Source: DASUNP01 sp035249305 (lineage in GTDB: Bacteria; Acidobacteriota; Blastocatellia; UBA7656). From it: a stretch of 64,000 bases of DNA. The notes under the pieces are model-generated. The model worked only from the letters and a program-made list of their open reading frames with translations. It had not been told where the DNA came from and did not search any database. Below, piece after piece: positions 7,900 to 17,112 of this stretch (positions are counted from its first letter, which is position 1; every line of letters begins with the position of its first letter). The stretch lies in the NCBI GenBank assembly GCA_035249305.1, contig DATFGQ010000037.1:1-64000 (forward strand), read 5' to 3'. A program made the translations under genes and the position numbers.

Positions 7900-10800
7900 A
7901 CCCCGACCGGTGGCGCGAGATCGAAAGACTCTATCACGCGGCCCTTGAGCTTGATGAAGACCGGCGGCCCGCGTTCCTCGACCGAGCCTGCGCGGGCGAC
8001 ACGGGCCTGAGGCGGGAGCTCGAATCGCTGCTCGCGTTTGATAAGCGCGCCGAGAACTTCATCGAATCGCCCGCGCTCGAAGTTGCCGCCAATATGCTCG
8101 CAAACGACCCCGCTTTCTTAGACACCGGAAGCTCGCTCGGCCCCTACCAGATCATCTCTCAAGTGGGCGCGGGCGGGATGGGGAAAGTTTACCTCGCGCA
8201 CGACACCAGGCTGGGCCGCAAGGTCGCGCTCAAAGTGCTGCCCGGCGAGTTCACACAGGACCCGGACCGCGTGCGCCGCTTTGAGCTGGAAGCCCGCACC
8301 GCGTCCGCGCTCAATCACCCGAACATCCTCACGATTTTCGAGATCGGCCGCGTCGATGACGCTCACTACATCGCCACGGAATTCATCGAAGGCCCGACAC
8401 TCCGCCAGCAGATAAGGCGCTCGCGCGTAGCCCTGCGGCAGGCGCTCGACATCGCGTGTCAGATTGTGAGCGCGGTCGCGGCGGCGCACGAAGCCGGCAT
8501 CGTTCACCGCGACGTGAAGCCCGAGAACATAATGATCCGCCCCGACGGCTACATCAAAGTCCTCGATTTCGGGATAGCAAAATTGACCGAAGCCTACGCT
8601 GCCGCGCTCGACCCATCGGATGTCGCCAGCGATGCCGAGACGGTCATGGCGCTGACGACGGAGACGGGCGTGGTGATGGGGACCACCAGTTACATGTCGC
8701 CCGAGCAGGCGCGCGGGCAGAAGGTCGACGCGCGCACGGACCTCTTCAGCCTGGGCGTCGTCGTTTACGAGATGATCGCAGGAGTAGCGCCCTTCGCCGC
8801 TCCGACGCCGGCCGACGTGCTGGCGGCGATCCTCGCGCGCGAGCCGCGCCCGGTAACGAGCTTCTCGACCGACGTGCCCGAGGCGCTCGATTGGATCATC
8901 GCCAAGACGCTGCGCAAGGACCGCGCCGAGCGCTACCAGACCGCGAAAGAGTTGCTCGGCGATTTAAGGAGCCTCAAACAGAGGCTTGAGTTCGAGGAGG
9001 AGCTGAAGCGGTCACTGGGCAGCGGCGTGATAGGCGTAGGCGTGATCGCCGCGGCTGACCAGGCGTCGGCCGCGACCGGCCCGGCCGCGCCCCAGCTTCA
9101 CACGAGCCAGTCGCAGAGGGTGATAGATTCTCTGGCCGTCTTGCCGCTGGTCAACACGCTGGCCGACCCAGGCATGGAGTACTTCAGCGACGGCGTTACG
9201 GAGAGCGTCATCAACGCGCTGTCGGAGCTTCCCGAGCTTCACGTCATGGCGTGGAGCACCGTCTCAAGGTACAAGGACCGGCAGGTCGACCCTCGCGAGG
9301 TCGGCCGCGACCTCGGCGTGCGCGCGGTGCTTGCCTGGCGAGTAGTTCAGCTCGGCGATCGGCTCGTCATCAAGACCGAGCTCGTCGACGCGCGCGACGG
9401 CTCGCGCCTGTGGGGCGAGGCTTACGGCTGCGACCAGTCGGACATATTCGATGTCGAGACGAGGATATCGAAAGAGATCTCTGAAAAGCTGTTGCTTCGT
9501 CTGACGGCCGAGGAGAGGAAGCGGTTAGAGAAGCGCTACACCGAAAACACAGAGGCGTATCACGCTTATCTCAAGGGGCGCCACTTCTGGAACAAGCGGA
9601 CCGACGAAGGCGTGCGCCAGGCCATAGAGCATTTCAATAAAGCTATCGACACCGACCCGAGTTACGCGCTGGCCTACGCGGGGCTTGCCGACTGTTACCT
9701 CATACTCGGATCGTTCGGCGTCGCGCTGCTGCCTCCGAAAGAGGCGATGCCGCGAGCGCGCGAGGCCGCCACGCGCGCGCTTGAACTGGACGAGACGCTC
9801 GCCGAAGCTCACGCCTCGCTCGCCTACTGCCTGACGAATTACTACTGGGACTGGGCCGCGGCCGAGCGCGAGTTCAAGCGTTGCTTCGAGCTGAAGCCCG
9901 GCTACGCGACCGCGCATCACTGGTACGGCCTGTTATATCTCGTTGCGATTGGTCAGGCGGACGAGGCCGTGAAAGAAATCAGAAAGGCATCAGAGCTTGA
10001 CCCACTCTCGCTCCCGATCAGCGCGAACGTGGGCCTGCTTCTCTCTGTCGCGGGTCGACATGACGAAGCGATAGAACAGCTCACAAAGACTCTGGAGCTA
10101 GATCCAAACTTCGTCTACTCGCACTGGCAACTTGCCGTGGTTTATGAGCGGAAGGGGATGTATGACGAGGCAATCGAGGAGTTTGAAAAAGCAATAGCCC
10201 TATCGGGCAGAGGCACGCTGCCGACATCTCTCCTCGGACATGCTTACGCCGTCTCCGGCAGAAGAGACGAGGCGCTTGCGGTCGTAGATCAATTAATTGA
10301 GATTTCGAAGCGCAGGTACATCTCGTCTTACCGCGTGGCGGTGATCTTCGCGGGGCTCGGCGACAAAGAGCAAGCCTTCGCGTGGCTCGACCGCGCGGTC
10401 GATGAGCGCGACGGCTGGCTGATCTGGCTCAAGCTCGACCCGATGGTCGACCCATTGCGCTCGGACAGGCGGTTCAACAAGCTGCTGAGAAAGATCGGCC
10501 TTGCGGGCGCGTCGCCGAAGCCGCGCCGGCGCGCTTCGCAGAAGGCGATCACGTCGCTTGCCATCCTGCCGCTCGTAAACAGGTGCGACGACCCCGGCAT
10601 GGATTATTTCAGCGACGGCATCACCGAAAGCATCATCAACCTGCTCGCGCAACTGCCGCGCCTGCGCGTAGTCGCGCGCAGCTCCGTGTTTCGCTACAAG
10701 GGGACGGAAGCGGACCCGCAAGAGGCGGGGCGCGCGCTGGGCGTCGAGGCGGTGCTTGCGGGCCGCGTCCGCCAGCTCGGAGAGAGGTTGATAATCGCGA

Positions 10801-13331
10801 TCGAGCTGATCGATGTCAAAAACGATTCTCAACTCTGGGGCGAGCAGTACAACCGCCCGCTCGCAGACATCTTCGACGTGCAGGAAGAGATCGCCAGGGA
10901 GATAGCCGAAAAGCTGCGCGTGCGGCTCACGCTAAAAGACAAAGGGCGGATCGGCAAACGCTACACCGAAAACGTCGAAGCGTACCAGGCATACCTCAAA
11001 GGCCGCTACTTCTGGAACAAGCGCACGACCGACGCGCTCAAACGCGGCGTCGAATACTTCAAGCAGGCCATCGACCTTGAGCCGGGCTACGCTTCGGCCT
11101 ACGCGGGGCTGTCGGACTCTTACACGCTGCTCGTCATACGCGAGGCGTTAGAGCCCGCGGAAGGTTTCTTGATGGCGAAGGCCGCGGCCTCCACCGCGTT
11201 GAAGATAGACGGCAAGCTCGGCGAGGCCCACGCTTCGTTCGCCCATGCCTGCCTTCACAACTGGGAGTGGCGGCAGGCGGAGGAAGGTCTGAAGCGCGCT
11301 ATCACGATCAACCCCGGTTACGCGTCGGCCCACCACTGGTACTCGGAGTATTTGCTGGTGACGGGTCAGATCGACGAAGCCATCGCCGAGGTGAAGCGCG
11401 CCAGGGAGCTCGACCCGCTGTCGCTGATAATCAACGCCCACTTCAGCGAGGTGCTCTATTTCGCGCGCCGGTACGACGATTCGATCGAGCAGGCTCGCAA
11501 GACCCTGGAGCTGGACCCGAACTTCTTTCTCGCGCACATGGAGCTGGGGCAGTGCTTCGCGCAGCAAGGTCTGTACGATAAGTCACTCGAAGAGATTCAG
11601 AAGGCGAGGGAGATGATCGGCGACAGCCTGGAAGGGGCGTGGGCGACGGGGCACGTCTACGCGCTGTCGGGCCGCGCGGCCGAGGCGCGCGAAGTGATCG
11701 AGCAGCTCAAAGAGCAGTCAGCCCATCGCATCGTGTCGCCTTACGGGATAGCGGTGATCTACACGGCGCTCGGCGAGAGGGACGAGGCTTTCAAGTGGCT
11801 CGACAAATCTTACCTGGCGCACGACGGCGAGATGTTTAACGTGAATGTCGACCCGAAGCTCGACCCGCTGCGGTCTGATCCGAGGTTCGACGAGCTGCTC
11901 GGGCGCGTGGGGCTGGCGGCGGCGGTCGGCTTCGGTCAGGTGACGAACCGGCCGGCGCTTAAAGCCATAGCCGTGCTGCCGTTCAAGCCGATCAGCAAGG
12001 AGGGGCGCGACGAGTACCTTGAGTTGGGCATGGCCGACGCTTTGATAACCAGGCTCAGCAATATCAAGCAGGTGGTCGTGAGGCCGACGAGCGCCGCCCG
12101 CAGATACATGGAGCTGGAGACGGACCCCGTCATCGCCGGCCGCGAGATGAGAGTCGAGGCGGTGCTCGAAGGGAACATACAGAGGTTGACCGACAGGATC
12201 AGAGTTACCACGCGGCTCGTGAGGGTAGAGGATGGCTCGGCGTTGTGGGCCGGTACGTTTGACGAGAGGTTCACGGACATATTCGCGGTGCAGGATTCGA
12301 TATCCGAGAAGGTCGCGGCCGCATTGGCGCTGAAGCTGACGGGCGAAGAGAAGGAGCGGCTCGCCAAGCGATACACCGAAAACACTGGCGCGTATCACCT
12401 CTACCTGAAGGGGCGCTACTATTGGAACAAGCGCGCGACCGACGCGCTGCGCAAGAGCATTGATTGTTTCTATCAGGCCATCGAGATCGACCCGAACTAC
12501 GCGCTCGCCTACAGCGGGCTGGCCGACGCCTACACTTTCTTAGGCGACGTCGGGATCACGGCGATGTCGCCGCGCGAAGCATTCGTCAAAGGGAGGGGGG
12601 CGGCGACAAAGGCTCTCAAGATAGACGACGAGCTGGCGGAAGCCCACGCGTCGCTAGGCCATTTGAACATGCACAACTTTCAATGGGCGGACGCCAGCCG
12701 CGAGCTTCGACGCGCCATAGAGCTGAAGCCGAACTACGCCACTACGCACCAGTGGTACGCGTTCTATCTGATATTCACGGGCGCGGCCGACGAAGCATTG
12801 AAAGAGATCGCGCATGCGCAGTGGCTCGACCCCCTGTCGCAGCCTATCAACGCCGACGTGGCCGAGCTGTATTTTTACGCCGGGCAATGCGACAGGGCTA
12901 TAGAGCAGTACCGCAAGACGCTAGAGATCGATCCCCAGTACCACCGCGCGCACCTCAACCTGGGGCGAGTTTACGAGCACCTCGGGATGCGCCGGGAGGC
13001 GTTCGAGGAGTTTGAAGCGGCGCAAGCTTCGTTCGACTGCCCGGAGATTTTAGCGGCGCACGCGCACGCGCACGCGACCTTTGGCAACAGGGCCGAAGCG
13101 TTGAGGCTGCTCGCGAAGCTGGGCGAGATCGCAAAGCGAGATTACGTTTCGCCCTACGACATGGCGGTCATACATGTGGGCCTGGGCGAGCTTGACCGCG
13201 CGTTCGAGTGGCTCGACAGGGGTTACGAAGAGCGCTCGGGGTGGATGATCTACGTGACGGTCGACCCGCAGCTCGCCCCCCTGCGGTCGGACGCCAGGTA
13301 CAAGGAGCTGGTCCGGCGCATCGGCCTCTAG
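7896..13331 (+). CDS. Giant Ser/Thr protein kinase with three TolB-like/TPR modules
   Basis: This is an 1811-residue protein. Residues 1-80 form the conserved N-terminal segment (RWREIERLYHAALELD). Residues 83-355 are a Hanks-type kinase with a complete catalytic set: GAGGMGKVY loop, KVALKVLP lysine, HRDVKPENIM, DFGIAKL and MSPEQARG. Three consecutive modules follow from about residues 410, 885 and 1355. Each starts with a TolB-N/FlgO-like domain (for example SLAVLPLVN and FSDGVTESVINAL, ending in DIFDVE) and continues into TPR repeats (KRYTENTEAYHAYLKGR, ALAYAGLADCY). The modules are 457-475 residues long and clearly homologous. Unlike the kinase gene at 47-49.6 kb, no transmembrane segment is visible between kinase and sensor. 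It probably phosphorylates or gates the coupled ECF sigma factor. Confidence 0.9.
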   Translation: MNPDRWREIERLYHAALELDEDRRPAFLDRACAGDTGLRRELESLLAFDKRAENFIESPALEVAANMLANDPAFLDTGSSLGPYQIISQVGAGGMGKVYLAHDTRLGRKVALKVLPGEFTQDPDRVRRFELEARTASALNHPNILTIFEIGRVDDAHYIATEFIEGPTLRQQIRRSRVALRQALDIACQIVSAVAAAHEAGIVHRDVKPENIMIRPDGYIKVLDFGIAKLTEAYAAALDPSDVASDAETVMALTTETGVVMGTTSYMSPEQARGQKVDARTDLFSLGVVVYEMIAGVAPFAAPTPADVLAAILAREPRPVTSFSTDVPEALDWIIAKTLRKDRAERYQTAKELLGDLRSLKQRLEFEEELKRSLGSGVIGVGVIAAADQASAATGPAAPQLHTSQSQRVIDSLAVLPLVNTLADPGMEYFSDGVTESVINALSELPELHVMAWSTVSRYKDRQVDPREVGRDLGVRAVLAWRVVQLGDRLVIKTELVDARDGSRLWGEAYGCDQSDIFDVETRISKEISEKLLLRLTAEERKRLEKRYTENTEAYHAYLKGRHFWNKRTDEGVRQAIEHFNKAIDTDPSYALAYAGLADCYLILGSFGVALLPPKEAMPRAREAATRALELDETLAEAHASLAYCLTNYYWDWAAAEREFKRCFELKPGYATAHHWYGLLYLVAIGQADEAVKEIRKASELDPLSLPISANVGLLLSVAGRHDEAIEQLTKTLELDPNFVYSHWQLAVVYERKGMYDEAIEEFEKAIALSGRGTLPTSLLGHAYAVSGRRDEALAVVDQLIEISKRRYISSYRVAVIFAGLGDKEQAFAWLDRAVDERDGWLIWLKLDPMVDPLRSDRRFNKLLRKIGLAGASPKPRRRASQKAITSLAILPLVNRCDDPGMDYFSDGITESIINLLAQLPRLRVVARSSVFRYKGTEADPQEAGRALGVEAVLAGRVRQLGERLIIAIELIDVKNDSQLWGEQYNRPLADIFDVQEEIAREIAEKLRVRLTLKDKGRIGKRYTENVEAYQAYLKGRYFWNKRTTDALKRGVEYFKQAIDLEPGYASAYAGLSDSYTLLVIREALEPAEGFLMAKAAASTALKIDGKLGEAHASFAHACLHNWEWRQAEEGLKRAITINPGYASAHHWYSEYLLVTGQIDEAIAEVKRARELDPLSLIINAHFSEVLYFARRYDDSIEQARKTLELDPNFFLAHMELGQCFAQQGLYDKSLEEIQKAREMIGDSLEGAWATGHVYALSGRAAEAREVIEQLKEQSAHRIVSPYGIAVIYTALGERDEAFKWLDKSYLAHDGEMFNVNVDPKLDPLRSDPRFDELLGRVGLAAAVGFGQVTNRPALKAIAVLPFKPISKEGRDEYLELGMADALITRLSNIKQVVVRPTSAARRYMELETDPVIAGREMRVEAVLEGNIQRLTDRIRVTTRLVRVEDGSALWAGTFDERFTDIFAVQDSISEKVAAALALKLTGEEKERLAKRYTENTGAYHLYLKGRYYWNKRATDALRKSIDCFYQAIEIDPNYALAYSGLADAYTFLGDVGITAMSPREAFVKGRGAATKALKIDDELAEAHASLGHLNMHNFQWADASRELRRAIELKPNYATTHQWYAFYLIFTGAADEALKEIAHAQWLDPLSQPINADVAELYFYAGQCDRAIEQYRKTLEIDPQYHRAHLNLGRVYEHLGMRREAFEEFEAAQASFDCPEILAAHAHAHATFGNRAEALRLLAKLGEIAKRDYVSPYDMAVIHVGLGELDRAFEWLDRGYEERSGWMIYVTVDPQLAPLRSDARYKELVRRIGL

Positions 13332-13345
13332 TACTTAGAGCGCGT

Positions 13346-13490
13346 CTGAGCAGTAGCAACTTACTCGGCTCCGTAGGAGCCTGATGTTTGTAGATGATCG
13401 CCAGGCAGGTACATTCAACTCCGTAGGAGTTGAATAATTGTTATGCGACCCTTCTACAAACATAGAGCCCCGCAGGGGCTTTTCAGATGC
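13346..13490. repeat. Composite palindromic repeat, family B, copy 1
   Basis: This element contains nested hairpins: GGCTCC-GTA-GGAGCC, ATTCAACTCC-GTA-GGAGTTGAAT, an outer pair ATGTTTGTAGA/TCTACAAACAT around the latter, and AGCCCC/GGGGCT. The same succession occurs at 49700-49848. It lies between the kinase gene and radA. Confidence 0.8.
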
Positions 13491-13575
13491 CCTCTTACTT
13501 CTTGATAACTGCGCGATCAATCGGTCATACTTATCTCAGAAACCCCATAAACCTCGTCGAAGCCAAGGGAGCAAG

Positions 13576-16434
13576 ATGGCGAAATCGAAAGGTCCAAAGA
13601 CCGTCTACGTCTGCCAGATATGCGGCGCGCAGCAGCCCCGCTGGATGGGCAAGTGCCCAGATTGCGGCGAGTGGAATTCGCTTGTCGAAGAGAAGACCGC
13701 GCCTTCGCGCACGGACGCCAGCCCGCGCGGCGGGTTGTTCCGACTGCGCGAGGTCGCGCCGGTCGCCTATCATGAGATCGAAAGCCAGGACGACGCGCGC
13801 CAGTCGTCAGGCATAGAGGAGTTCGACCGCGTGTTAGGAGGCGGCATAGTCCCCGGCTCATTAGTTCTGATCGGCGGGGAACCGGGCATCGGTAAGTGTG
13901 TGGTTGGCGACACACGCATAATAGACCCTGAAACTGGAGAGTTCTTGCCGATAGTTGCCTGGGAACACAAGGATCGTTCTGTATTATCGCTCGAAAGCGC
14001 CACGCAACGAATATCGACACAAAAAGTAGATGCTTTTTGCAATCAAGGAGTGCGGCCGGTCGTAGAGGTCACGACTCGACTGGGCCGAACATTGCGCTGC
14101 ACGCCGACTCATCCGTTGCTCACGCCTGATGGCTGGCAACCCGTTGGCGACCTGCCTCCAGGCACTCGCATCGCTGCGCCGCGCAGTCTTCCCTACTTCG
14201 GGAAAGACGCGATGGCTGAGTCTGAGGTGAAACTGATTGCATACATCCTCTCTGACGGGTCGGCCCAAAGCTCTATTAATGTCACAGCCGCTTTGCCTGA
14301 GATAGAAGCTGATCTTCGCCACATTGCTAGACATTTTGATATGCAGTTGCGGGTCTATAATAAGCCAAATAATCGCGCAAAGCAGTATCGTTTCGTCCAA
14401 CCTGTTGGACAGCGCGCGCAGACGAGAAAGGTTATGGCGGCTGCGCTCAAGCAAGCACGCGCGGAGTCAGGCATGACCTGGGCGAAATGGGCACGAGCAG
14501 CGGGCGTCGACTCGGGAATGCTTTACTTGTGGGCCGGTGGTGAATGCAGTCCGAGCGCAACAGAGCTTGAAAGCCTGGCGGAGGCCGCAGGATTACCCCT
14601 CACTTCGTTATCGCCTGAAGCCCGCGACCGATCAGAAATGACTACGTCAGTAGCTCGCTTCCTGCAATCTGTGGGCTTGAGATTTAAGAGGGCTGAGAAC
14701 AAGTCTGTTCCCGGTTGCGTTTTCCGGCTGCCGCGTCCCCAACTGGCGCTTTTTTTGAAGGTGCTTTTTTCCTGCGATGGCTCTGTCTACGTGAATAAGA
14801 AGGGGCAACCAGGGGTATCTTACTCCACTATAAGCAAACGATTGGCAGAGGACGTGCAGCATTTGCTTCTCCGATTCGGCTTCATCACAAGGCTTCGCAC
14901 GAAGCGCAGCCAAGTGAATGGTCAGCTATATATCGCATACGAGATTCAATTGCTCGGCATACCTGAAGTGAACCGCTTTTTATCAGAGATAGGCATACTT
15001 GGGCGGGAAGATGCAAAAGCGAGGATCGCATCCCTGACATTGCCTACAACAGCGTCAACGCAGCACGACACGATACCTACAGGCTTCGGGTTCTGGACAC
15101 ATCTGCGGGAGGTAACTGGTGGTGACTCATTCAGTGAAATCTCAGCAAAAGCAGGAGTCTTCATCCGTGATCGTCGTCACGAGCGGCCGCTTTGTCGCAA
15201 AACGGTCATCGCGATCGCAGACGCGTATCCGTCTGACCGCTTACGGGCGCTGGCTTACGGCGATGTTTACTGGGATGAAATCCAAAGCGTAGTCCCGGCC
15301 GGTGAAGAGAACGTCTATGACCTCTCTGTGCCTGCATATGAAAACTTCGTTGCAAACGACTTGATACTTCATAACTCTACATTGCTGCTCGAAGTATCTG
15401 ATAAGCTGACCAGGAATTACGGTAAGGTGCTTTACATATCGGGCGAAGAGAGCGAGCGGCAGATTAAGCTGCGCGGCGAACGGTTAGGCATCAACCCGCA
15501 GGGGCTTTACCTGCTGCCGGAAACCTGCCTGGAGCGCATATTCGAAGAGATAGACCGCCTCGACCCGCAGGCCGTCGTCGTAGACTCCGTGCAGACCGTC
15601 TTTTCGATGAAGCTCGAAAGCGCGCCCGGCTCCGTCTCGCAGGTGCGCGAAGTCGCGGGGCAGTTCTTGATACTGGCAAAGAACCGCTCGGTCCCGGTAT
15701 TCCTCATCGGCCACGTCACGAAAGAGGGGACTATAGCCGGCCCCAAGGCGCTCGAACACATAGTCGACACGGTGCTCTACTTTGAAGGCGAGCGACACCA
15801 CAACCACCGCATCATCCGCGCTGTCAAGAACCGCTTCGGCGCGGCCAACGAGCTGGGCGTCTTCGAGATGACCGCCACGGGGCTCGTGCCCGTGCTGAAC
15901 CCTTCGGGGCTCTTTCTCAACGAGCGGCCGGTCGGCGTTTCGGGCTCGATAGTCACCGCCTGCATGGAAGGGACGCGGCCGCTCCTGGTCGAGCTCCAGG
16001 CGCTGGTCACGTCGAACCGCTACGGGACGAGCCGCCGCATGACGCAGGGCGTAGACACGAACCGCGTCGCGCTTCTGATGGCGATGCTCGAAAAGCGCGT
16101 AGGCATGAGCATACTGAGCGAGGACGTGTTCGTGAACGTCGCGGGCGGGATGACGATAGACGAGCCGGCGGCCGATCTGGGGATAGTCGTGGCGATCGCG
16201 TCGAGCTTCCGCAACATTCCCGTCGACGAGCGCGCGGCCGTCTTCGGCGAGGTGGGGCTGGCCGGCGAAGTGCGCGCGACCAGCCAGGCCAGCGTGCGCG
16301 TGCGCGAGGCTTACGCAATGGGCTTTCGCCGCTGCGTGATCCCTCACGGCAACATGGTCGGGCTTGAATACGACGACGGGATAGAGGTGATCGGCGTCCG
16401 CAACGTCGCCGACGCGCTCGAAGCGCTCTTCTGA
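13576..16434 (+). CDS. radA: DNA repair protein RadA (Sms) with in-frame intein
   Basis: The 952-residue precursor reduces to a 459-residue RadA after splicing, the usual length. RadA is a RecA-like ATPase and helicase for branch migration in recombination. The N-terminal C4 zinc finger (CQICGAQQPRWMGKCPDCG) is at about 13-31. Walker A is GGEPGIGK at 100-107, interrupted directly after Lys and resuming as STLLLE at 601. Walker B-like VVVDSVQT, the RadA-specific KNRFG, and a Lon-like C-terminal domain (NVAGGMTIDEPAADLG) follow. GGGAG lies 5 bases before ATG 13576. Downstream, yacL, ispD and ispF follow in the order known from Bacillus. Active RadA requires protein splicing. Confidence 0.96.
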   Translation: MAKSKGPKTVYVCQICGAQQPRWMGKCPDCGEWNSLVEEKTAPSRTDASPRGGLFRLREVAPVAYHEIESQDDARQSSGIEEFDRVLGGGIVPGSLVLIGGEPGIGKCVVGDTRIIDPETGEFLPIVAWEHKDRSVLSLESATQRISTQKVDAFCNQGVRPVVEVTTRLGRTLRCTPTHPLLTPDGWQPVGDLPPGTRIAAPRSLPYFGKDAMAESEVKLIAYILSDGSAQSSINVTAALPEIEADLRHIARHFDMQLRVYNKPNNRAKQYRFVQPVGQRAQTRKVMAAALKQARAESGMTWAKWARAAGVDSGMLYLWAGGECSPSATELESLAEAAGLPLTSLSPEARDRSEMTTSVARFLQSVGLRFKRAENKSVPGCVFRLPRPQLALFLKVLFSCDGSVYVNKKGQPGVSYSTISKRLAEDVQHLLLRFGFITRLRTKRSQVNGQLYIAYEIQLLGIPEVNRFLSEIGILGREDAKARIASLTLPTTASTQHDTIPTGFGFWTHLREVTGGDSFSEISAKAGVFIRDRRHERPLCRKTVIAIADAYPSDRLRALAYGDVYWDEIQSVVPAGEENVYDLSVPAYENFVANDLILHNSTLLLEVSDKLTRNYGKVLYISGEESERQIKLRGERLGINPQGLYLLPETCLERIFEEIDRLDPQAVVVDSVQTVFSMKLESAPGSVSQVREVAGQFLILAKNRSVPVFLIGHVTKEGTIAGPKALEHIVDTVLYFEGERHHNHRIIRAVKNRFGAANELGVFEMTATGLVPVLNPSGLFLNERPVGVSGSIVTACMEGTRPLLVELQALVTSNRYGTSRRMTQGVDTNRVALLMAMLEKRVGMSILSEDVFVNVAGGMTIDEPAADLGIVVAIASSFRNIPVDERAAVFGEVGLAGEVRATSQASVRVREAYAMGFRRCVIPHGNMVGLEYDDGIEVIGVRNVADALEALF
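13897..15375 (+). mobile_element. RadA intein with LAGLIDADG endonuclease domain
   Basis: The intein covers residues 108-600 of the RadA precursor, 493 residues in frame. Block A starts with Cys1 (CVVGDTRIIDPETGEFLP). Block B has TPTHPLLTPDGWQPV with the catalytic Thr-x-x-His. The two endonuclease motifs are LIAYILSDGSA and LFLKVLFSCDGS. Block F/G is VYDLSVPAYENFVAND followed by LILHN, ending His-Asn, with Ser as the +1 extein residue. All splicing residues are present, so it looks active. Between and after the LAGLIDADG motifs lie two helix-turn-helix-like stretches. The DNA is visibly less GC-rich than the flanking exteins, consistent with horizontal acquisition. Confidence 0.95.
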
Positions 16435-16436
16435 TC

Positions 16437-16453
16437 AATCCGAAATCCGAAAT
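16437..16453. repeat. Heptanucleotide tract (AATCCGA)n
   Basis: Two perfect AATCCGA units and a partial third, starting 3 bases after the radA stop codon. It belongs to the class of period-7 tracts also seen at 19351, 29288, 33242, 40988, 41123, 47085, 49680 and 49865. Confidence 0.7.
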
Positions 16454-16463
16454 AGAAAAGACC

Positions 16464-16512
16464 GAAGGGGATGACGCAGCCCCCGTTGCCTCATCCCCTT
16501 CAGTTTTTGTTT
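16464..16512 (+). terminator. Rho-independent terminator of radA
   Basis: A 10-bp stem, AAGGGGATGA (16465-16474) and TCATCCCCTT (16491-16500), is followed by CAGTTTTTGTTTT. The 16-base loop CGCAGCCCCCGTTGCC can itself pair (GCAGC with GTTGC). Confidence 0.85.
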
Positions 16513-16540
16513 TGCTTTGTCTGTCGCTTCTCTCAGTTTT

Positions 16541-16578
16541 GCGATGACCGACGCAGCCCCCGTTGCCCCGGTCATCGC
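16541..16578 (+). ncRNA. Second hairpin with the same 16-base loop as the radA terminator
   Basis: Arms GCGATGACCG (16541-16550) and CGGTCATCGC (16569-16578) enclose the same CGCAGCCCCCGTTGCC found in the loop of the terminator 75 bases upstream. Only part of the stem is shared. Whether it is transcribed or functional is unknown. It could be a duplicated terminator remnant or a small structured RNA. Confidence 0.35.
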
Positions 16579-17112
16579 TTACTTTCTTAAGCTACGCCAT
16601 TGGCTTTGGCAACGCGCGTGCCACGCGCGATGGCCCGCGCAGGTAGCTGTAAGTTTTGTATTTGAAAGAAAGCCTCGCGGGGCCGAACCTGTGGCTAACA
16701 AAACTTGTCACGCGCGCTGTGACAGAACGCGTAATCTGCGACGGCGACTGCTTTTGGGTAGCAAAACGGCAGAGTTCAGATATAATGAATCCCGTCAGAG
16801 CACAGGACCTGACGGACCGGTCAGTTACCCGTGGGGGCGCGCGAGCGGGACGCTTTATATTTTATTATGCTCGCGAGCCGCGCCCGCCGGCCCGGCCATT
16901 CCTTCTTTCGGCCAGGGCCAATGTAAAACAGCGGAAGAGCGGGGACATATAGTTTTTAGCCCATCATTCACATCCTGAACTCTTCTGTGACGAGGCCGGT
17001 CGGCTTCGCCCCCCTCGGGGGCGCGCGAATAGATCTTTTACAACTCAGCTTAACTATTCTTAGTCGTGCAGCAGGAACGGCTCAAGCGATAGGTAAGACG
17101 TACGGAGGTCAT
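16579..17112 (+). other. 534-base leader region before yacL, with TATAAT at 16781
   Basis: No convincing gene is seen. TATAAT at 16781-16786 is a perfect -10 hexamer, without a good -35 at 16-18 bases, and would give an approximately 320-base 5' leader for yacL. The stretch 16820-16930 is very GC-rich. A short hairpin of C-run/G-run type lies near 17009-17024. I see no recognisable tmRNA, 6S, SRP or RNase P signature. In Bacillus the gene disA occupies this position. Confidence 0.4.

Noticed and set aside
9124..13331. Frameshift or gene fusion artefact explaining the very long kinase
   Set aside because: The frame is continuous, all three modules are complete and diverged from each other, and there is no internal start with a ribosome site.
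16517..16978. Plus-strand frame of 153 codons between radA and yacL
   Set aside because: It runs through the second hairpin and low-complexity sequence, has no ribosome site and no recognisable protein features.
16435..17112. Possible tmRNA, 6S, SRP or RNase P RNA in the long gap before yacL
   Set aside because: None of the conserved sequence blocks of these RNAs is visible. Only hairpins and a -10 box are supported.
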